From assembly GCA_035294725.1 (NCBI GenBank), contig DATGKK010000145.1, forward strand, positions 1-64,000: 64,000 nucleotides of DNA, read 5' to 3'. Source of the stretch: DATGKK01 sp035294725 (GTDB lineage: Bacteria > Actinomycetota > Acidimicrobiia > Acidimicrobiales > Bog-793). This document shows, one piece after another, positions 50,251 to 59,757 of the stretch. The notes below the pieces were generated by a model. It searched no databases, was not told where the DNA came from, and saw nothing but the letters and a program-made list of their open reading frames with translations. Position numbers and translations under genes: made by a program. The stretch's first letter is position 1. The number at the start of each line of letters is the position of its first letter.

Positions 50251-51216
50251 ATGGCTGACGACGCTGGGGCACTGGTGAGCGCGCAGCCGGTCTTGACGCC
50301 GCTGACGAGGAGCGCCATCTTCCTCGTCCTCACGATCGACGAGGCCGGAGAGGACGCCGTGCGCGACCTGTTGGAAAGCCTCCCTGCACTGCAGCGCACC
50401 GTCGGCTTCCGAGTGCCCGAGGGCCGCCTTGCCGTCGTGGCCGGCATCGGCTCTGTTGCCTGGGATCGCCTCTTCTCTGGGCCCCGTCCGGCCGATCTCC
50501 ACTCCTTCCAGGAGATCGAGGGCCCCGTGCACCGGGCCGTGGCGACGCCGGGAGACCTCCTGTTCCACATCCGGGCGGAGGCGATGGACCTCTGCTTCGA
50601 GCTGGCGAGCCAGGTCATGGACCGGTTGACGGGGGCGGCCACCGTGGTCGACGAGGTGCACGGTTTCAAGTACTTCGAGATGCGAGACCTGCTCGGCTTC
50701 GTCGACGGGACGGAGAACCCCGCCGGCGTTGCGGCCGAGGCGGCCGTCACCGTCGGCGACGAGGATCCGTCCTTCGCGGGTTCGAGCTACGTCATGGTGC
50801 AGAAATACCTCCACGACCTGGACTCCTGGAACGCACTGTCCGTCGAGGAGCAGGAGCGGGCGGTGGGGCGCACGAAGCTGAGCAACGCCGAGCTGCACGA
50901 CGACCTCAAGCCTCCGAATGCCCACGTCGCCCTCACCGTCATCGAGGACGAGCAGGGTGAGCAGCTCCAGATCGTGCGTGCCAACATGCCGTTCGGCACG
51001 ATCGGGAGCCGCGAGCTCGGCACGTACTTCATCGGCTACGCCCGCTCGCCGGCCGTCATCGAGCGGATGCTCGAACGAATGTTCCTTGGCGACCCGCCAG
51101 CGAGCCACGACCGCATCCTCGACTTCTCCCGGGCGGTCACCGGCTCGCTGTTCTTCGTGCCGACGGTCGGCTTCCTCGAGCGGCAGCCAGAGCGCCCGAC
51201 GTACTCTCCGGCGTAA
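50251..51216 (+). CDS. DyP-type heme peroxidase
   Basis: A 321-residue protein. The distal motif LLGFVDGTENP has the catalytic Asp152; distal Arg243 is in LQIVRANMPFG; the proximal heme ligand is probably His225 (PPNAHVAL). SSYVMVQKYLHDLDSW and GTYFIGYARSPAVIERMLER are also typical. No Tat signal, so it is cytoplasmic. The C-terminus (RQPERPTYSPA) lacks the known encapsulin-docking peptide and no encapsulin gene is in the window. It reduces peroxides with dye-like or unknown donors. The SpoIIE-type gene follows nine bases later. Confidence 0.92.
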   Translation: MADDAGALVSAQPVLTPLTRSAIFLVLTIDEAGEDAVRDLLESLPALQRTVGFRVPEGRLAVVAGIGSVAWDRLFSGPRPADLHSFQEIEGPVHRAVATPGDLLFHIRAEAMDLCFELASQVMDRLTGAATVVDEVHGFKYFEMRDLLGFVDGTENPAGVAAEAAVTVGDEDPSFAGSSYVMVQKYLHDLDSWNALSVEEQERAVGRTKLSNAELHDDLKPPNAHVALTVIEDEQGEQLQIVRANMPFGTIGSRELGTYFIGYARSPAVIERMLERMFLGDPPASHDRILDFSRAVTGSLFFVPTVGFLERQPERPTYSPA

Positions 51217-51225
51217 CCTCGGCCG

Positions 51226-52428
51226 ATGACCGCCAGCGGCCCTAGGCGCGACGTCGATGTCGCGACGCTGGGTGCGGTGCTCGCCCGGCTGATCGAGCAG
51301 GCGCACACCATCCCTCCGGACCAGCTCTCGCTGTTGGCCCGAGCCGACGAGCTCCCCGGCGTGGTCGCCGTGCGCCTCTGGCTCGTGGACTACGGCGGAC
51401 GCGAGCTGATCCCCTACGGCCACGACGACACCGGCAGGCTCTCAGTGGATGGCACGGCGCCCGGACGGGTGTTCGCCACCGGTGAGCCGATCGAGCTCCG
51501 CCACGACGACCGCACCTCGTTGTGGGCGCCTCTCGTCGACGGCATCGATCGGATGGGTGTGGCCGAGTTCGAGCTCGCCGCTTCGGACGAACGCCTTGTG
51601 CCCGTGCTCGCCAAGCTGGCGTCGCTCATGGCGACCGAGCTCGTCACGCGGGGCCAGTACACCGATGCCGTGACCCTCAGCCGGCGGGTCCGTCCGATGA
51701 CGCTCGCTGCCGAGCTCCAGTGGGGCCTGCTCGTGCCGGGCGCGTTCGCGACCCCGGAGGTGAGCGTCGCCGCTGCGCTGGAGCCCTCGTACGCGGTGGC
51801 CGGGGATGCCTACGACTTCGCCGAGAACGCAGGCGTGCTGCACGCGGCCATCTTCGACGCCATGGGCCACGACTTGGCCGCCACCCTCATTTGTGGGCTC
51901 GTGGTCGGGGCCTACCGGAACCTCCGCCGCAGCGGCCGGGAGCTCACCGAGATCACTGCCGCGCTCGATTCACTGCTCCGCCAGCAGGTGGCCGACGATG
52001 GCTTCGCGACCGGCGTCATGCTCGAGCTCGACACCCGGGACGGCCAGGTGAGGTACGTCAACACGGGCCACCCGCCCCCGCTGCTGCTGCGGGAGGGTCG
52101 CCTCGTCGGCCGCCTCGAGGAGGGACGGAGCCTGCCCTTCGGCCTAGGTGACCTCGGCAAGGGGGGGGTCGAAGTGGGATCGGTCCGCCTCCAGCCCGGC
52201 GATCGGCTGATGCTCTACTCCGACGGGATGGTCGAGGCCCACTCGGCAGGGGGAGCCGGCTTCGGGGTGGAGCGCCTCGTCGACTTCGTGCGCGTGGAGC
52301 TCGCCTCCGGCCTGCCCGACACCGAGGTCGTCCGCCGGCTCATCCACGCACTGGTGGACCACTTCGGTGGCCGGCTCGGGGACGATGCGACGGTCATGAC
52401 GATCCACTGGCGGCCCCTCGCAGCCTGA
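51226..52428 (+). CDS. GAF-like plus SpoIIE/PP2C-type serine phosphatase
   Basis: A 400-residue protein. Residues about 20-150 look like a GAF-type sensor (VAVRLWLVDYGGRELIPYG, SLWAPLVDGIDRMGVAEFEL). Residues 170-400 are a PP2C_SIG phosphatase: ALEPSYAVAGDAYDFAENAG (metal Asp), IFDAMGHDLAATLICGL, VRYVNTGHPPPLLL, DRLMLYSDGMVEAHSAG and GDDATVMTIHW. Such proteins dephosphorylate anti-anti-sigma factors in partner-switching circuits. No sigma, anti-sigma or STAS gene is nearby. It starts nine bases after the DyP peroxidase and probably shares its transcript, which hints at a stress response. Confidence 0.9.
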   Translation: MTASGPRRDVDVATLGAVLARLIEQAHTIPPDQLSLLARADELPGVVAVRLWLVDYGGRELIPYGHDDTGRLSVDGTAPGRVFATGEPIELRHDDRTSLWAPLVDGIDRMGVAEFELAASDERLVPVLAKLASLMATELVTRGQYTDAVTLSRRVRPMTLAAELQWGLLVPGAFATPEVSVAAALEPSYAVAGDAYDFAENAGVLHAAIFDAMGHDLAATLICGLVVGAYRNLRRSGRELTEITAALDSLLRQQVADDGFATGVMLELDTRDGQVRYVNTGHPPPLLLREGRLVGRLEEGRSLPFGLGDLGKGGVEVGSVRLQPGDRLMLYSDGMVEAHSAGGAGFGVERLVDFVRVELASGLPDTEVVRRLIHALVDHFGGRLGDDATVMTIHWRPLAA

Positions 52429-52514
52429 CCACCCGAGCCGGTCTGGTCCAGGTCGCGGCCCTGGCGGGCTCCGAGCGGGCCATCGAGGTCGGCTGGCGCC
52501 CGCCTGGACGAGGA

Positions 52515-53048
52515 TCAGTCGCCGGTCGTTCCGTCGATCCGCTCGCGGATGAGGTCGGCGTGGCCGTTGTGGCGGGCGTACTCCTCGATCATGTGGAGGT
52601 AGATCCAGCGCAGGTTCCGGACCCGCTCGGGGTGGTGCCCAGGGCTCTCGAAGGTGTCGTCGAGCAAGAGGCCGTCGGCCACCCGTCGTGCCGCCTCGAC
52701 TTCCTCGTCGTAGGCCTGCAGGCAGGTGGCGGCGTCGGCATCCTCGAGGTCATCGAAGTCGGCATCTCGCAGCTCGTCGGTCGAGTAGGGCCCGCTGACC
52801 TCCTCCCGCCCGGCCACCCGGCGAAACCACCACCTCTCCACCTCTGTCATGTGCCGCACGAGGCCGAGAAGGGACAAGGAGGAAGGCGGTACGGAGCGCT
52901 CCTTCAGCTGGGCATCACTGAGCCCGGCGCACTTGTGGAGCAGTGTGAGCCGGTGGTAGTCGAGCCACGACTCGAGCGCCTCGCGCTCGGGCTCGATGAG
53001 GGGCGGCTCCTCCCGCTCGACAGAAGGCGCTCGCCATTCGATGGTCAT
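52515..53048 (-). CDS. DinB-family protein (DUF664-like, putative thiol-dependent)
   Basis: A 177-residue four-helix-bundle protein. YHRLTLLHKCAGLSDAQLKE, LSLLGLVRHMTEVERWWFRR (metal His) and NLRWIYLHMIEEYARHNGHA (two metal His in HxxxEYARHNGH) are the DinB/DUF664 signature of actinobacterial mycothiol-dependent enzymes. The start at 53048 was chosen for family length; the open frame above runs to 53342 but is Arg-rich. It is divergent from the acyl-CoA dehydrogenase gene by 122 bases. The reaction is unknown. Confidence 0.88.
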   Translation of the reverse strand: MTIEWRAPSVEREEPPLIEPEREALESWLDYHRLTLLHKCAGLSDAQLKERSVPPSSLSLLGLVRHMTEVERWWFRRVAGREEVSGPYSTDELRDADFDDLEDADAATCLQAYDEEVEAARRVADGLLLDDTFESPGHHPERVRNLRWIYLHMIEEYARHNGHADLIRERIDGTTGD

Positions 53049-53170
53049 GGGACGAACGTACTCCTCGAGCAGGCGCCTGTTTCGCGTGGCGGACAGAGCG
53101 CGGTGGCCGGTCGTGTGTGGCCCTTCGAGGGCGGTCGGCGCGATGATCCCCCGGGACGGAGGAGGACGAG

Positions 53171-54958
53171 ATGCTCCCGGACTATGCCGAGTACGACGAA
53201 GCGATCGGCCTCGACTGGTACGAGGTTGACCCGAACCTGCGCTTCCTGCTCGACAAGACGCTGCCGGACCCGACCGACCGCGATCTTGCCGAGAAGGTGG
53301 TCTCGGAGTACGGCGGTCTGGTCGGCCGCACGGTGGCGGCACGGGCCGAGGTGACCGACCGGCACGGACCCGTCCTCGAGCGCTACGACCGGTGGGGGCA
53401 GGACGTCGGCGAGGTCGTCCACCACCCGACCTGGCTCGAGAACAAAGCGGACCTGATCAGGGCCGGCTTCGCCGGGGGGCTCACGGCACATGCGGGCCGA
53501 CCCGTGCCGGCCGTCATCACGGCGGCGATCTCCTACCTCGTCTCGCAGGCTGAGACGGCCGTCTATTGCGCCCTCGGGATGACGAGCGGTGCCGCCGACA
53601 TCGTCGAGCGCTACGCCCCGAGCCACGTCCGCGACGAGCTGGTCCGGCGGCTCACCTCCCTCGACCCGCACGAGTCCTTCGAGGGCGGCATGTTCCTCAC
53701 CGAGCGCCAGGGCGGGAGCGACGTCGGTGCGAACACGACGAGGGCCGTCCAGGACGGCTCGGAGTGGCGGCTGTTCGGAGAGAAGCACTTCTGCTCGAAC
53801 GTCGATGCGGACGTGTTCATCGTCCTCGCCCGCCCCGAGGGCGCCCCGAGTGGCAGCCGCGGCCTTGCCACTTTCATCGTCCCCCGTCGCCTGGAGGACG
53901 GCTCACCGAACGGCTTTCGGATCAAGCGACTGAAGCCGAAGCTCGGCACCGTCGGCGTGCCGACTGGCGAGGTGAGCCTCGAGGGCGCCCGGGCCTGGCT
54001 CGCCGGAGACGAGCCGGCACCGGACGGCCCGCGGGCACCGCGCGACGCCGCTCGGGACGGCAAGGGCATCAACCGGATGATGGAGATGGTGAACGGGAGC
54101 CGGTTCGGTGTCGCCCTCATGAGCCTTGGCATCCACCGCCGCTCCTTCCTCGAGGCGGCGATCTATGCCGCCCACCGTGAGCAGTTCGGCAAGCGCATCG
54201 ACTCCTACCCGCTCGTGCGCGAGACCCTCGTCGACCTGCTCGTCGACCTCGAAGCCGGTCTCGCGCTCTCCTTCGAGTGCGCCGCTGCCGCCCGCAGCGC
54301 GACCTCGGCAGAGGAAGGGGCGCTGCTGCGCCGGATCGCGATCCCTCTCTCGAAGATCCGCTCGTGCCGGGTCGGGCTCGACTCGACCATCCAGGCGCTC
54401 GAGCTCTTCGGCGGCAACGGCTACATGCACGACTGGCCGATCTCCCGCCAGCTCCGGGATGCCCAGTGCCACACGATCTGGGAGGGGACGGAGAACATCT
54501 GCGCCATCGATGTGCTGAGGGCCATGCGCTCGACCGGTGCCGAGCAGGCGGTGGTGCGCCGCGTCGACCGCGCGCTCGACACCTCAGCCGGCGGCGGCGT
54601 GGTCGAGGCTCCGGTCGCGGCCGTGCGCGCCGGGCGGGACGAGCTCGTCGAGGCGATCTCCTACCTCCGGACGGCCCCGGACGACCTGGCGCTGTTGCAG
54701 CTTCGGCGCTTCTCCTACCTCATGGCGGACGTGCTCGAGGGAGCGCTCCTGTGCGAGGAGGCTGCCTGGCAGCTCCGGCGGGGTGGTGACGCGAGGAAGG
54801 CAGCGGTGGCTCGACGCTTTGCCGCCCGCAGGCTCGCCTCCCGCCCGGTGCGGGGCATCACCGACCCCGACCGGTCCGTGATCGACCTCTACGAGCCCCT
54901 CGTTCGTTACGGCCCGATCGCACCGGCCGAGCTCGACGCGGCGGCCGGATCGAGGTGA
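53171..54958 (+). CDS. acyl-CoA dehydrogenase, AidB-like long form
   Basis: A 595-residue flavoenzyme. GGMFLTERQGGSDVGANTTR is the FAD/substrate motif, then WRLFGEKHFCSNVDADVFIV, NGSRFGVALMSLGIHRRSFL, LELFGGNGYMHDWPISR and IWEGTENICAIDVLRAM. The extended C-terminus (about 100 residues) and the N-terminus resemble the AidB subfamily. AidB is an alkylation-damage protein with low dehydrogenase activity; many relatives are true acyl-CoA dehydrogenases. Good Shine-Dalgarno (GGAGGAGG) before ATG. A strong hairpin follows its stop. It could feed electrons to EtfAB encoded at 18-20 kb. Confidence 0.9.
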   Translation: MLPDYAEYDEAIGLDWYEVDPNLRFLLDKTLPDPTDRDLAEKVVSEYGGLVGRTVAARAEVTDRHGPVLERYDRWGQDVGEVVHHPTWLENKADLIRAGFAGGLTAHAGRPVPAVITAAISYLVSQAETAVYCALGMTSGAADIVERYAPSHVRDELVRRLTSLDPHESFEGGMFLTERQGGSDVGANTTRAVQDGSEWRLFGEKHFCSNVDADVFIVLARPEGAPSGSRGLATFIVPRRLEDGSPNGFRIKRLKPKLGTVGVPTGEVSLEGARAWLAGDEPAPDGPRAPRDAARDGKGINRMMEMVNGSRFGVALMSLGIHRRSFLEAAIYAAHREQFGKRIDSYPLVRETLVDLLVDLEAGLALSFECAAAARSATSAEEGALLRRIAIPLSKIRSCRVGLDSTIQALELFGGNGYMHDWPISRQLRDAQCHTIWEGTENICAIDVLRAMRSTGAEQAVVRRVDRALDTSAGGGVVEAPVAAVRAGRDELVEAISYLRTAPDDLALLQLRRFSYLMADVLEGALLCEEAAWQLRRGGDARKAAVARRFAARRLASRPVRGITDPDRSVIDLYEPLVRYGPIAPAELDAAAGSR

Positions 54959-54968
54959 CCGCCTCACA

Positions 54969-55002
54969 CACCCGGGACCGGCCCGAAGGCCGATCCCGGG
55001 TG
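54969..55002. terminator. strong hairpin terminator between convergent genes
   Basis: CACCCGGGA (54969-54977) pairs with TCCCGGGTG (54994-55002). An inner CGGCC/GGCCG helix is closed by a CGAA tetraloop. It lies 11 bases after the acyl-CoA dehydrogenase stop and 20 bases past the opposite remnant's stop, so it can serve both strands. Confidence 0.75.
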
Positions 55003-55022
55003 GGACTGCCCGAGGTGAGAGG

Positions 55023-55700
55023 TCAGTCCGCGGGGATGCCCACGACCGCCGTCTTCGGGTGGGACACCGACCTGAGCTTGGTCGCCGACCCGAAGTTGTA
55101 GACCGCCCCGTTCGATCCGACGAGCCAGTAGCCGGCGCCGCCCCGCGGGCCGATCGCCATCCCTACGACCGGGTAGGTCGGGGCCGGCGCTCGTCGCCGT
55201 AGAACTTCGCCGACCCGAAGCGGTACACCTTGCCTTCGCTGGTCGTGATCCAGTAGCCGGTCTCGGACAGGCCGCGTCCGCCACGATCTCGACCACCTTG
55301 CCGGGCAACGGTGCGCGGCGAGCTGTAGGACTTCACCGAGCCGAAGTGGTAGACGGCGCCGTCAGCGGGCCACGAGCCAGTAGCCACGTCCGCTTGCGCC
55401 GCCGTGATCCCGACGATGGGCGACTTCGGCTTCGTCGTGAGGTGACCATGGGACTTCGCGGTCCCGCAGGCGTCGACCATCCCGGCAGCGGTGGCGAGCC
55501 AGTAGCCGTCCCCCTTCGGGGCTGCGGCGATGGCGACAACCGGCGTGGCGAGCTTGGTGGAGTGCCCCGCGTCCTTGCTGCGTCGAAGGCGTCGACCATC
55601 CCGGTCGTCGTGGCGGTGAAGTAGCCGTCACTCGCAGCGCCTCGAGGCGGTGCGAGTGACGGCGATGCCGACGACCTCTCATGCCGCATGACCTGGTCGT
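55023..55700 (-). pseudogene. decayed or mis-assembled GYWLV/GAVYNFG repeat protein
   Basis: No single frame covers this stretch, but conceptual repair gives at least four repeats. They are DGYFTATTTGMVDAFDAA, DGYWLATAAGMVDACGTAKS, a unit with DGAVYHFGSVKSYSSPRTVA, and GYWITTSEGKVYRFGSAKFY. A final unit GYWLVGSNGAVYNFGSATK ends AVVGIPAD and a stop at 55023. Each join needs a frame change. Repeats of this kind occur in secreted or cell-wall proteins of actinobacteria, often beside peptidase or adhesin domains. No start or signal peptide is left, and the tryptophan dioxygenase gene ends about 80 bases upstream of the first repeat. Confidence 0.75.
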
Positions 55701-55783
55701 TGTCGACGACGGCAGTGCCCGTCGCCGCCCAGCTCGCGGGCTTCAGCGTCGTCGAGGGCGCAGGTCGTCGGTGGTGCCGGGTG

Positions 55784-56581
55784 CTACAGCATCGAACGCG
55801 TCTCCCAGAGGACAGGGAAGAAACGGGTCCCGAGCGTTCGCGCGAGGTACTCCACTCCGAGGCTGCCACCTGTGCCGGGCCGCCGACCGATCTCGCGTGC
55901 CGCCATCAGCATGTGGTGGTGCCGCCATCGCGCGATCGCCTCGTCGTGGTCGAGGAGTGCCTCGAACAGCTCGTGCAAGGCTGCTCGCTCGGATGCCTCG
56001 TGCGAGCGGTAGATCGCCGTGACGGCCTCGATGACGTCGCTGTCGCTCGGGGTGCCGGTGTGCCCGCTTAAAAGCCCGTGCTGGGAGAGGCACGACACGA
56101 CGGCGTCCCAGAGCGTTGGCTCGGATGCCCGGCGGGCCAGTCGAGAGCGCGCCGCCTCGCCGTGCGCAGCGACGGCGCCCGGCGACGCTTCGACCCCTCC
56201 CGAGATGAGCTCGATCTCACGGAACTGGACCGACTCGAAGCCGGAGGCGGGTGCGAGCGGGTCCCGGAACTCGAAGAACCGGTCCGGGCTCATCGTCTCG
56301 AGCACGTCGAGATGGTGGAGCAAGAGCCGGTCGACCGCCACGGCACGGCGAACTCGGGGGGTGGCTGCCCACGGCTTCCCCGCGAAGAGCGCGCTCCTAG
56401 CACCCTCGAGCTCGTGCAGCACCAGCTTGAACCAGAGCTCGTAGGACTGGTGGACGATGATGAACAGCAACTCGTCGGCCGCGCCCTCGGTGAGCGGGCG
56501 CTGCAGTTGCAGCAGGTCGTCGATGAGGAGGTAGCCCGAGTAGTCGGTGCCCCCGCCGCTGTCGCCGGGCAGGTTGTTCAG
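55784..56581 (-). CDS. kynA: tryptophan 2,3-dioxygenase
   Basis: A heme dioxygenase of about 265 residues. DYSGYLLIDDLLQLQRPL, LLFIIVHQSYELWFKLVLHE (substrate-site His), FFEFRDPLAPASGFESVQFR and HHHMLMAAREIGRRPGTGGS (heme His) match the family. It opens indole rings of tryptophan to N-formylkynurenine. The start is unclear: no ATG, GTG or TTG lies in frame between the family N-terminus and the end of the preceding ABC ATPase gene. A CTG at 56581-56579 overlaps that gene's stop (CTGA). A much longer start at 56752 would overlap the ATPase by 175 bases. No other kynurenine gene is in the window. Confidence 0.88.
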   Translation of the reverse strand: MNNLPGDSGGGTDYSGYLLIDDLLQLQRPLTEGAADELLFIIVHQSYELWFKLVLHELEGARSALFAGKPWAATPRVRRAVAVDRLLLHHLDVLETMSPDRFFEFRDPLAPASGFESVQFREIELISGGVEASPGAVAAHGEAARSRLARRASEPTLWDAVVSCLSQHGLLSGHTGTPSDSDVIEAVTAIYRSHEASERAALHELFEALLDHDEAIARWRHHHMLMAAREIGRRPGTGGSLGVEYLARTLGTRFFPVLWETRSML

Positions 56582-58779
56582 CTGCCCGTCCCGGCTCCGT
56601 TGGCGGGCCCTGCGCCGACGCTGGCGCCGGCCATCGGATCGGCTCCCTCGATCGGCTCCTCGAGAGGGAAGTGGCAGGCAGCGATATGACCCGGACCGAA
56701 CAGACGAAGGGGCGGCTCCGCCTCGGCACAGATGTCCTGGGCGGCGGGGCACCGAGTGCGGAATCGGCAGCCCGACGGCGGGTCGACGGGGCTCGGCAGC
56801 TCGCCTTTGATGCCGACGTTGCCCTTCTGTCTTTCCACGCTCGGGTCTGGCACCGGCACCGTCGCGATGAGACCGGCCGTGTAGTGGTGGACCGGATGGC
56901 GGTAGATGTCCTCGCCCGAGCCCATCTCGACGAGCTTGCCGAGGTACATGACCCCGATGCGGTCGGAGAGGTACTTCACGACCGCAAGGTCATGCGAGAT
57001 GACGACGTAGGTGAGGCCGTGGGTCTGCTGGAGCCGCTTCATCAAGTTGAGCACCTGGGAGCGGATGGAGACGTCGAGAGCGCTCACCGGTTCGTCGGCC
57101 ACGATCACCTGGGGGTTGAGGGTGAGCGCCCTGGCGAGGCCGATGCGCTGGCGCTGGCCGCCGGAGAACTCGTGCGGGAAGCGCTCGACGGCGTTCGGGG
57201 GGAGTCCCACCTCGTGGAGAAGCTCCGCGATCACCTGGTCCTGCTCCCGTTTCGAGCCGACTCCCTGGATCCGCATCGGCTCTCGCAGCACCGCGCCCAC
57301 GCGCATACGCGGGTCGAGGGAGGCAATCGGGTCCTGGAACATCATCTGGAGGTCGCGGCGGAAGCGGCGGAGCTCGTGCTGGCGCATCTTCGTGATGTCG
57401 TGGCCGTGGAGCGTGACCCTCCCCCGATCGGCCTTCTCGAGGCCGACGATGACCTTGCCGAGCGTCGTCTTGCCACAGCCGGACTCGCCGACGAGGCCGA
57501 AGGTCTCCGCTCTCCCGACCGTGAACGAGACGCCGCTCACTGCCTTCACCGAGTTGACCTTGCGCTGCAGGATCATGCCGGAGGTGACCGGGTACTCGCG
57601 GACGACGTCGTCGATCACGAGAAGGTCCGCGTCGTCGGCGGCCGCCACCCACTCGCGCTCGGCCGCGGCAGGAGCCGCCGCCCCGCCGTCGGCGGAGGTC
57701 GGTGCGACGCCGTTGCCGCTGACGCGCACGTCCGTGGCACCGGCGAGGGCACTCTTGTCTCGGATCGGAGCTGCCGATGCGCCGCCACCGTCTCGGGTTC
57801 GCACGATTGGCCCGTCCACCGGGTGCCAGCTGGCGAAGTAGTGCTCGCCGCCCGCCGGCTCGAGCATGGGCTCCTCGTTGTGGCAGCGTTCGGTTGCCCT
57901 CGCGCAGCGCGGAGCGAACCGGCAGCCCGGAGGCGGATTGGTGAGGTCGGGCGGGAGCCCGGGGATGCTGTACAGGCGCTGTTCGCGGTCCTGGGTGAGG
58001 AGCGGGATCGAGCCGAGGAGCGCCTGGGTGTAGGGGTGGTGCATGTGGGCGAAGAGCTCGCGGGTCGTCGCCGTCTCGACGATGCGCCCCGCGTACATGA
58101 CGTTCACCCGGTCGGCCCGTCCGGCGACGACTCCCATGTCGTGGGTCACGAGCAGCACCGCCATGCCGAGCCGCTCTTTCAGGTCGTCGAGCAGGCCGAG
58201 GATCTGCGCCTGGATCGTGACGTCGAGAGCGGTCGTCGGCTCGTCCGCGATGAGCAGCTTGGGGTCGCAGCTGAGCGCGATCGCGATCATCACCCGCTGG
58301 CGCTGGCCCCCGGACATCTGGTGGGGATAGTTTCCGAGCCGCTCCGCCGGCCGGGGGAAGCCGACGATGCCGAGCATCTCCGCGGCCCTGTCCATCGCCG
58401 CCTGCTTGCTCACGTGCCGGTGGCGTCGCACCTGCTCGGCGATCTGGCGACCCACCGTCATCGTCGGGTTGAGCGAGGTGAGCGAGTCCTGGAAGATCAT
58501 CGCGACCTCGTTGCCACGCACGTCGCGCATCTCGCGCTCGGAGAGCTTGACGATGTCGACACCGTCGACGTCGATGGACCCGCCGACGATGTGGCCCCCG
58601 TTCGGGAGGAGGCGCATGATGGAGTACCCCGTCATCGACTTCCCGCAGCCGGACTCGCCGACGAGGCCGAGCGTCTCGCCTGGGCCGATGGAGAAGCTGA
58701 CGTTCCCTACGGCCTGAACCGTCGAGCGGGAGAGCTTGATGTGGGTGGAGAGGTCGTGAACGTCGAGGATGGGCGGCAT
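56578..58779 (-). CDS. peptide/opine-type ABC transporter, two ATPase domains fused (DppD-DppF)
   Basis: A 733-residue protein with two complete oligopeptide-type ATPases. The first has [37 protein letters not shown] and [14 protein letters not shown], then the Cys-motif [15 protein letters not shown] linker of about 70 residues (Ala/Gly-rich) follows. The second has [36 protein letters not shown] and [14 protein letters not shown], then [14 protein letters not shown]. In E. coli these are separate DppD and DppF. The Cys motifs may hold an Fe-S cluster, as seen in DppABCDF-type structures. The ATG at 58779 follows the permease gene after 28 bases; kynA overlaps its end. Confidence 0.92.
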   Translation of the reverse strand: MPPILDVHDLSTHIKLSRSTVQAVGNVSFSIGPGETLGLVGESGCGKSMTGYSIMRLLPNGGHIVGGSIDVDGVDIVKLSEREMRDVRGNEVAMIFQDSLTSLNPTMTVGRQIAEQVRRHRHVSKQAAMDRAAEMLGIVGFPRPAERLGNYPHQMSGGQRQRVMIAIALSCDPKLLIADEPTTALDVTIQAQILGLLDDLKERLGMAVLLVTHDMGVVAGRADRVNVMYAGRIVETATTRELFAHMHHPYTQALLGSIPLLTQDREQRLYSIPGLPPDLTNPPPGCRFAPRCARATERCHNEEPMLEPAGGEHYFASWHPVDGPIVRTRDGGGASAAPIRDKSALAGATDVRVSGNGVAPTSADGGAAAPAAAEREWVAAADDADLLVIDDVVREYPVTSGMILQRKVNSVKAVSGVSFTVGRAETFGLVGESGCGKTTLGKVIVGLEKADRGRVTLHGHDITKMRQHELRRFRRDLQMMFQDPIASLDPRMRVGAVLREPMRIQGVGSKREQDQVIAELLHEVGLPPNAVERFPHEFSGGQRQRIGLARALTLNPQVIVADEPVSALDVSIRSQVLNLMKRLQQTHGLTYVVISHDLAVVKYLSDRIGVMYLGKLVEMGSGEDIYRHPVHHYTAGLIATVPVPDPSVERQKGNVGIKGELPSPVDPPSGCRFRTRCPAAQDICAEAEPPLRLFGPGHIAACHFPLEEPIEGADPMAGASVGAGPANGAGTGS

Positions 58780-58807
58780 GGGCTCTTGTGGTTCTTTCGG
58801 ATTCGGC

Positions 58808-59746
58808 TCAGCGCTGGCGGAGGCGGACGTCGACCGTGTCCCGCAGGGCGTCCCCGATGAAGTTGAAGGCCATCACGAGGAGCACGAGGCAGATGCCGAC
58901 CGGGTAGACGACCCACCAGTACCCGTCCTGCAGGTAGTTGAGCGCGCTCGAGAGCATGTCGCCCCAGCTGAAGGCCGGGTAGTTGAGCCCGTAGCCGAGG
59001 AAGCCAAGGATGGCGAGGAGGTTGATGGCGTCGGCCACCTGGAAGGTGATGTTGACGATCACGACCCCGAGGGCGTTCGGGATGAGGTGCTTGTAGATGA
59101 GGTGCGACTTGCTGGCACCCATCGTCTGGGAGGCATAGACGAAATCTCGGGTCCGAAGCGTGAGGACCTCGCCGCGGACGAGGCGGGCGGAGACGAGCCA
59201 GGAGAAGGCTCCGATGATGATCGAGAGGCTGAACACCGTCGCGCCGTTGTAGCTGTCGCTCACGATCAGGATGACGAAGAGGAGGGGGATGGAGAGGAGG
59301 ACGTCGACGATCCGCATCAGGATCGCGTCGATGATGCCGCCGACGAGGCCGGCGACGGCACCGACGAGCGTGCCGATCACCGTCGCGATGAGCGAGGAGA
59401 ACAAGCCGATCTCGATCGCGGCCTGTCCGCCTTCCATGATCCTGCCAAGCTCGTCGAAGCCGTTGCCGTCGGTCCCGAGCAGGTGCTGCGCGCTCGGCGC
59501 CTGGAAGGCGGCGAGCGGGTTGAGCGTGACCTGGTTCGTCTTGTAGATGAGCGGGCCGATGTAGCAGAACAGGATGAAGAAGATGACGATCCCGGCTCCG
59601 ACCACGGCGAGCCGGTTCTCGACGAACGACTGGAGGGCGAGGCGCCACCCTGCTCGCGGCCCTTGGATCTCGCCGCCCTCGGCGACGGTGCTCGGGAGGC
59701 TCTCGAACTCTTCGACGAACTCGCCGACGCTGGTCGATACTGCCAT
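58808..59746 (-). CDS. peptide-type ABC transporter permease (DppC-like)
   Basis: A 312-residue membrane protein. After a cytoplasmic N-terminus it has a first membrane segment (LAVVGAGIVIFFILFCYIGP), then HLLGTDGNGFDELGRIMEGG, the signature for DppC/OppC, and four to five more segments (GLFSSLIATVIGTLVGAVAG, RIVDVLLSIPLLFVILIV, VVYPVGICLVLLVMAFNFIG). The EAA-type loop is in VYASQTMGASKSHLIYKHLI, the contact to the ATPase. ATG at 59746, 11 bases after the DppB-like gene. It belongs to one operon with binding protein, DppB, ATPase and kynA. Confidence 0.92.
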   Translation of the reverse strand: MAVSTSVGEFVEEFESLPSTVAEGGEIQGPRAGWRLALQSFVENRLAVVGAGIVIFFILFCYIGPLIYKTNQVTLNPLAAFQAPSAQHLLGTDGNGFDELGRIMEGGQAAIEIGLFSSLIATVIGTLVGAVAGLVGGIIDAILMRIVDVLLSIPLLFVILIVSDSYNGATVFSLSIIIGAFSWLVSARLVRGEVLTLRTRDFVYASQTMGASKSHLIYKHLIPNALGVVIVNITFQVADAINLLAILGFLGYGLNYPAFSWGDMLSSALNYLQDGYWWVVYPVGICLVLLVMAFNFIGDALRDTVDVRLRQR

Positions 59747-59757
59747 CACGCAGCCTT

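Noticed and set aside
51184..51216. Encapsulin cargo peptide on the DyP peroxidase
   Set aside because: The C-terminus (RQPERPTYSPA) does not resemble the known docking peptide, and no encapsulin gene is in the window.
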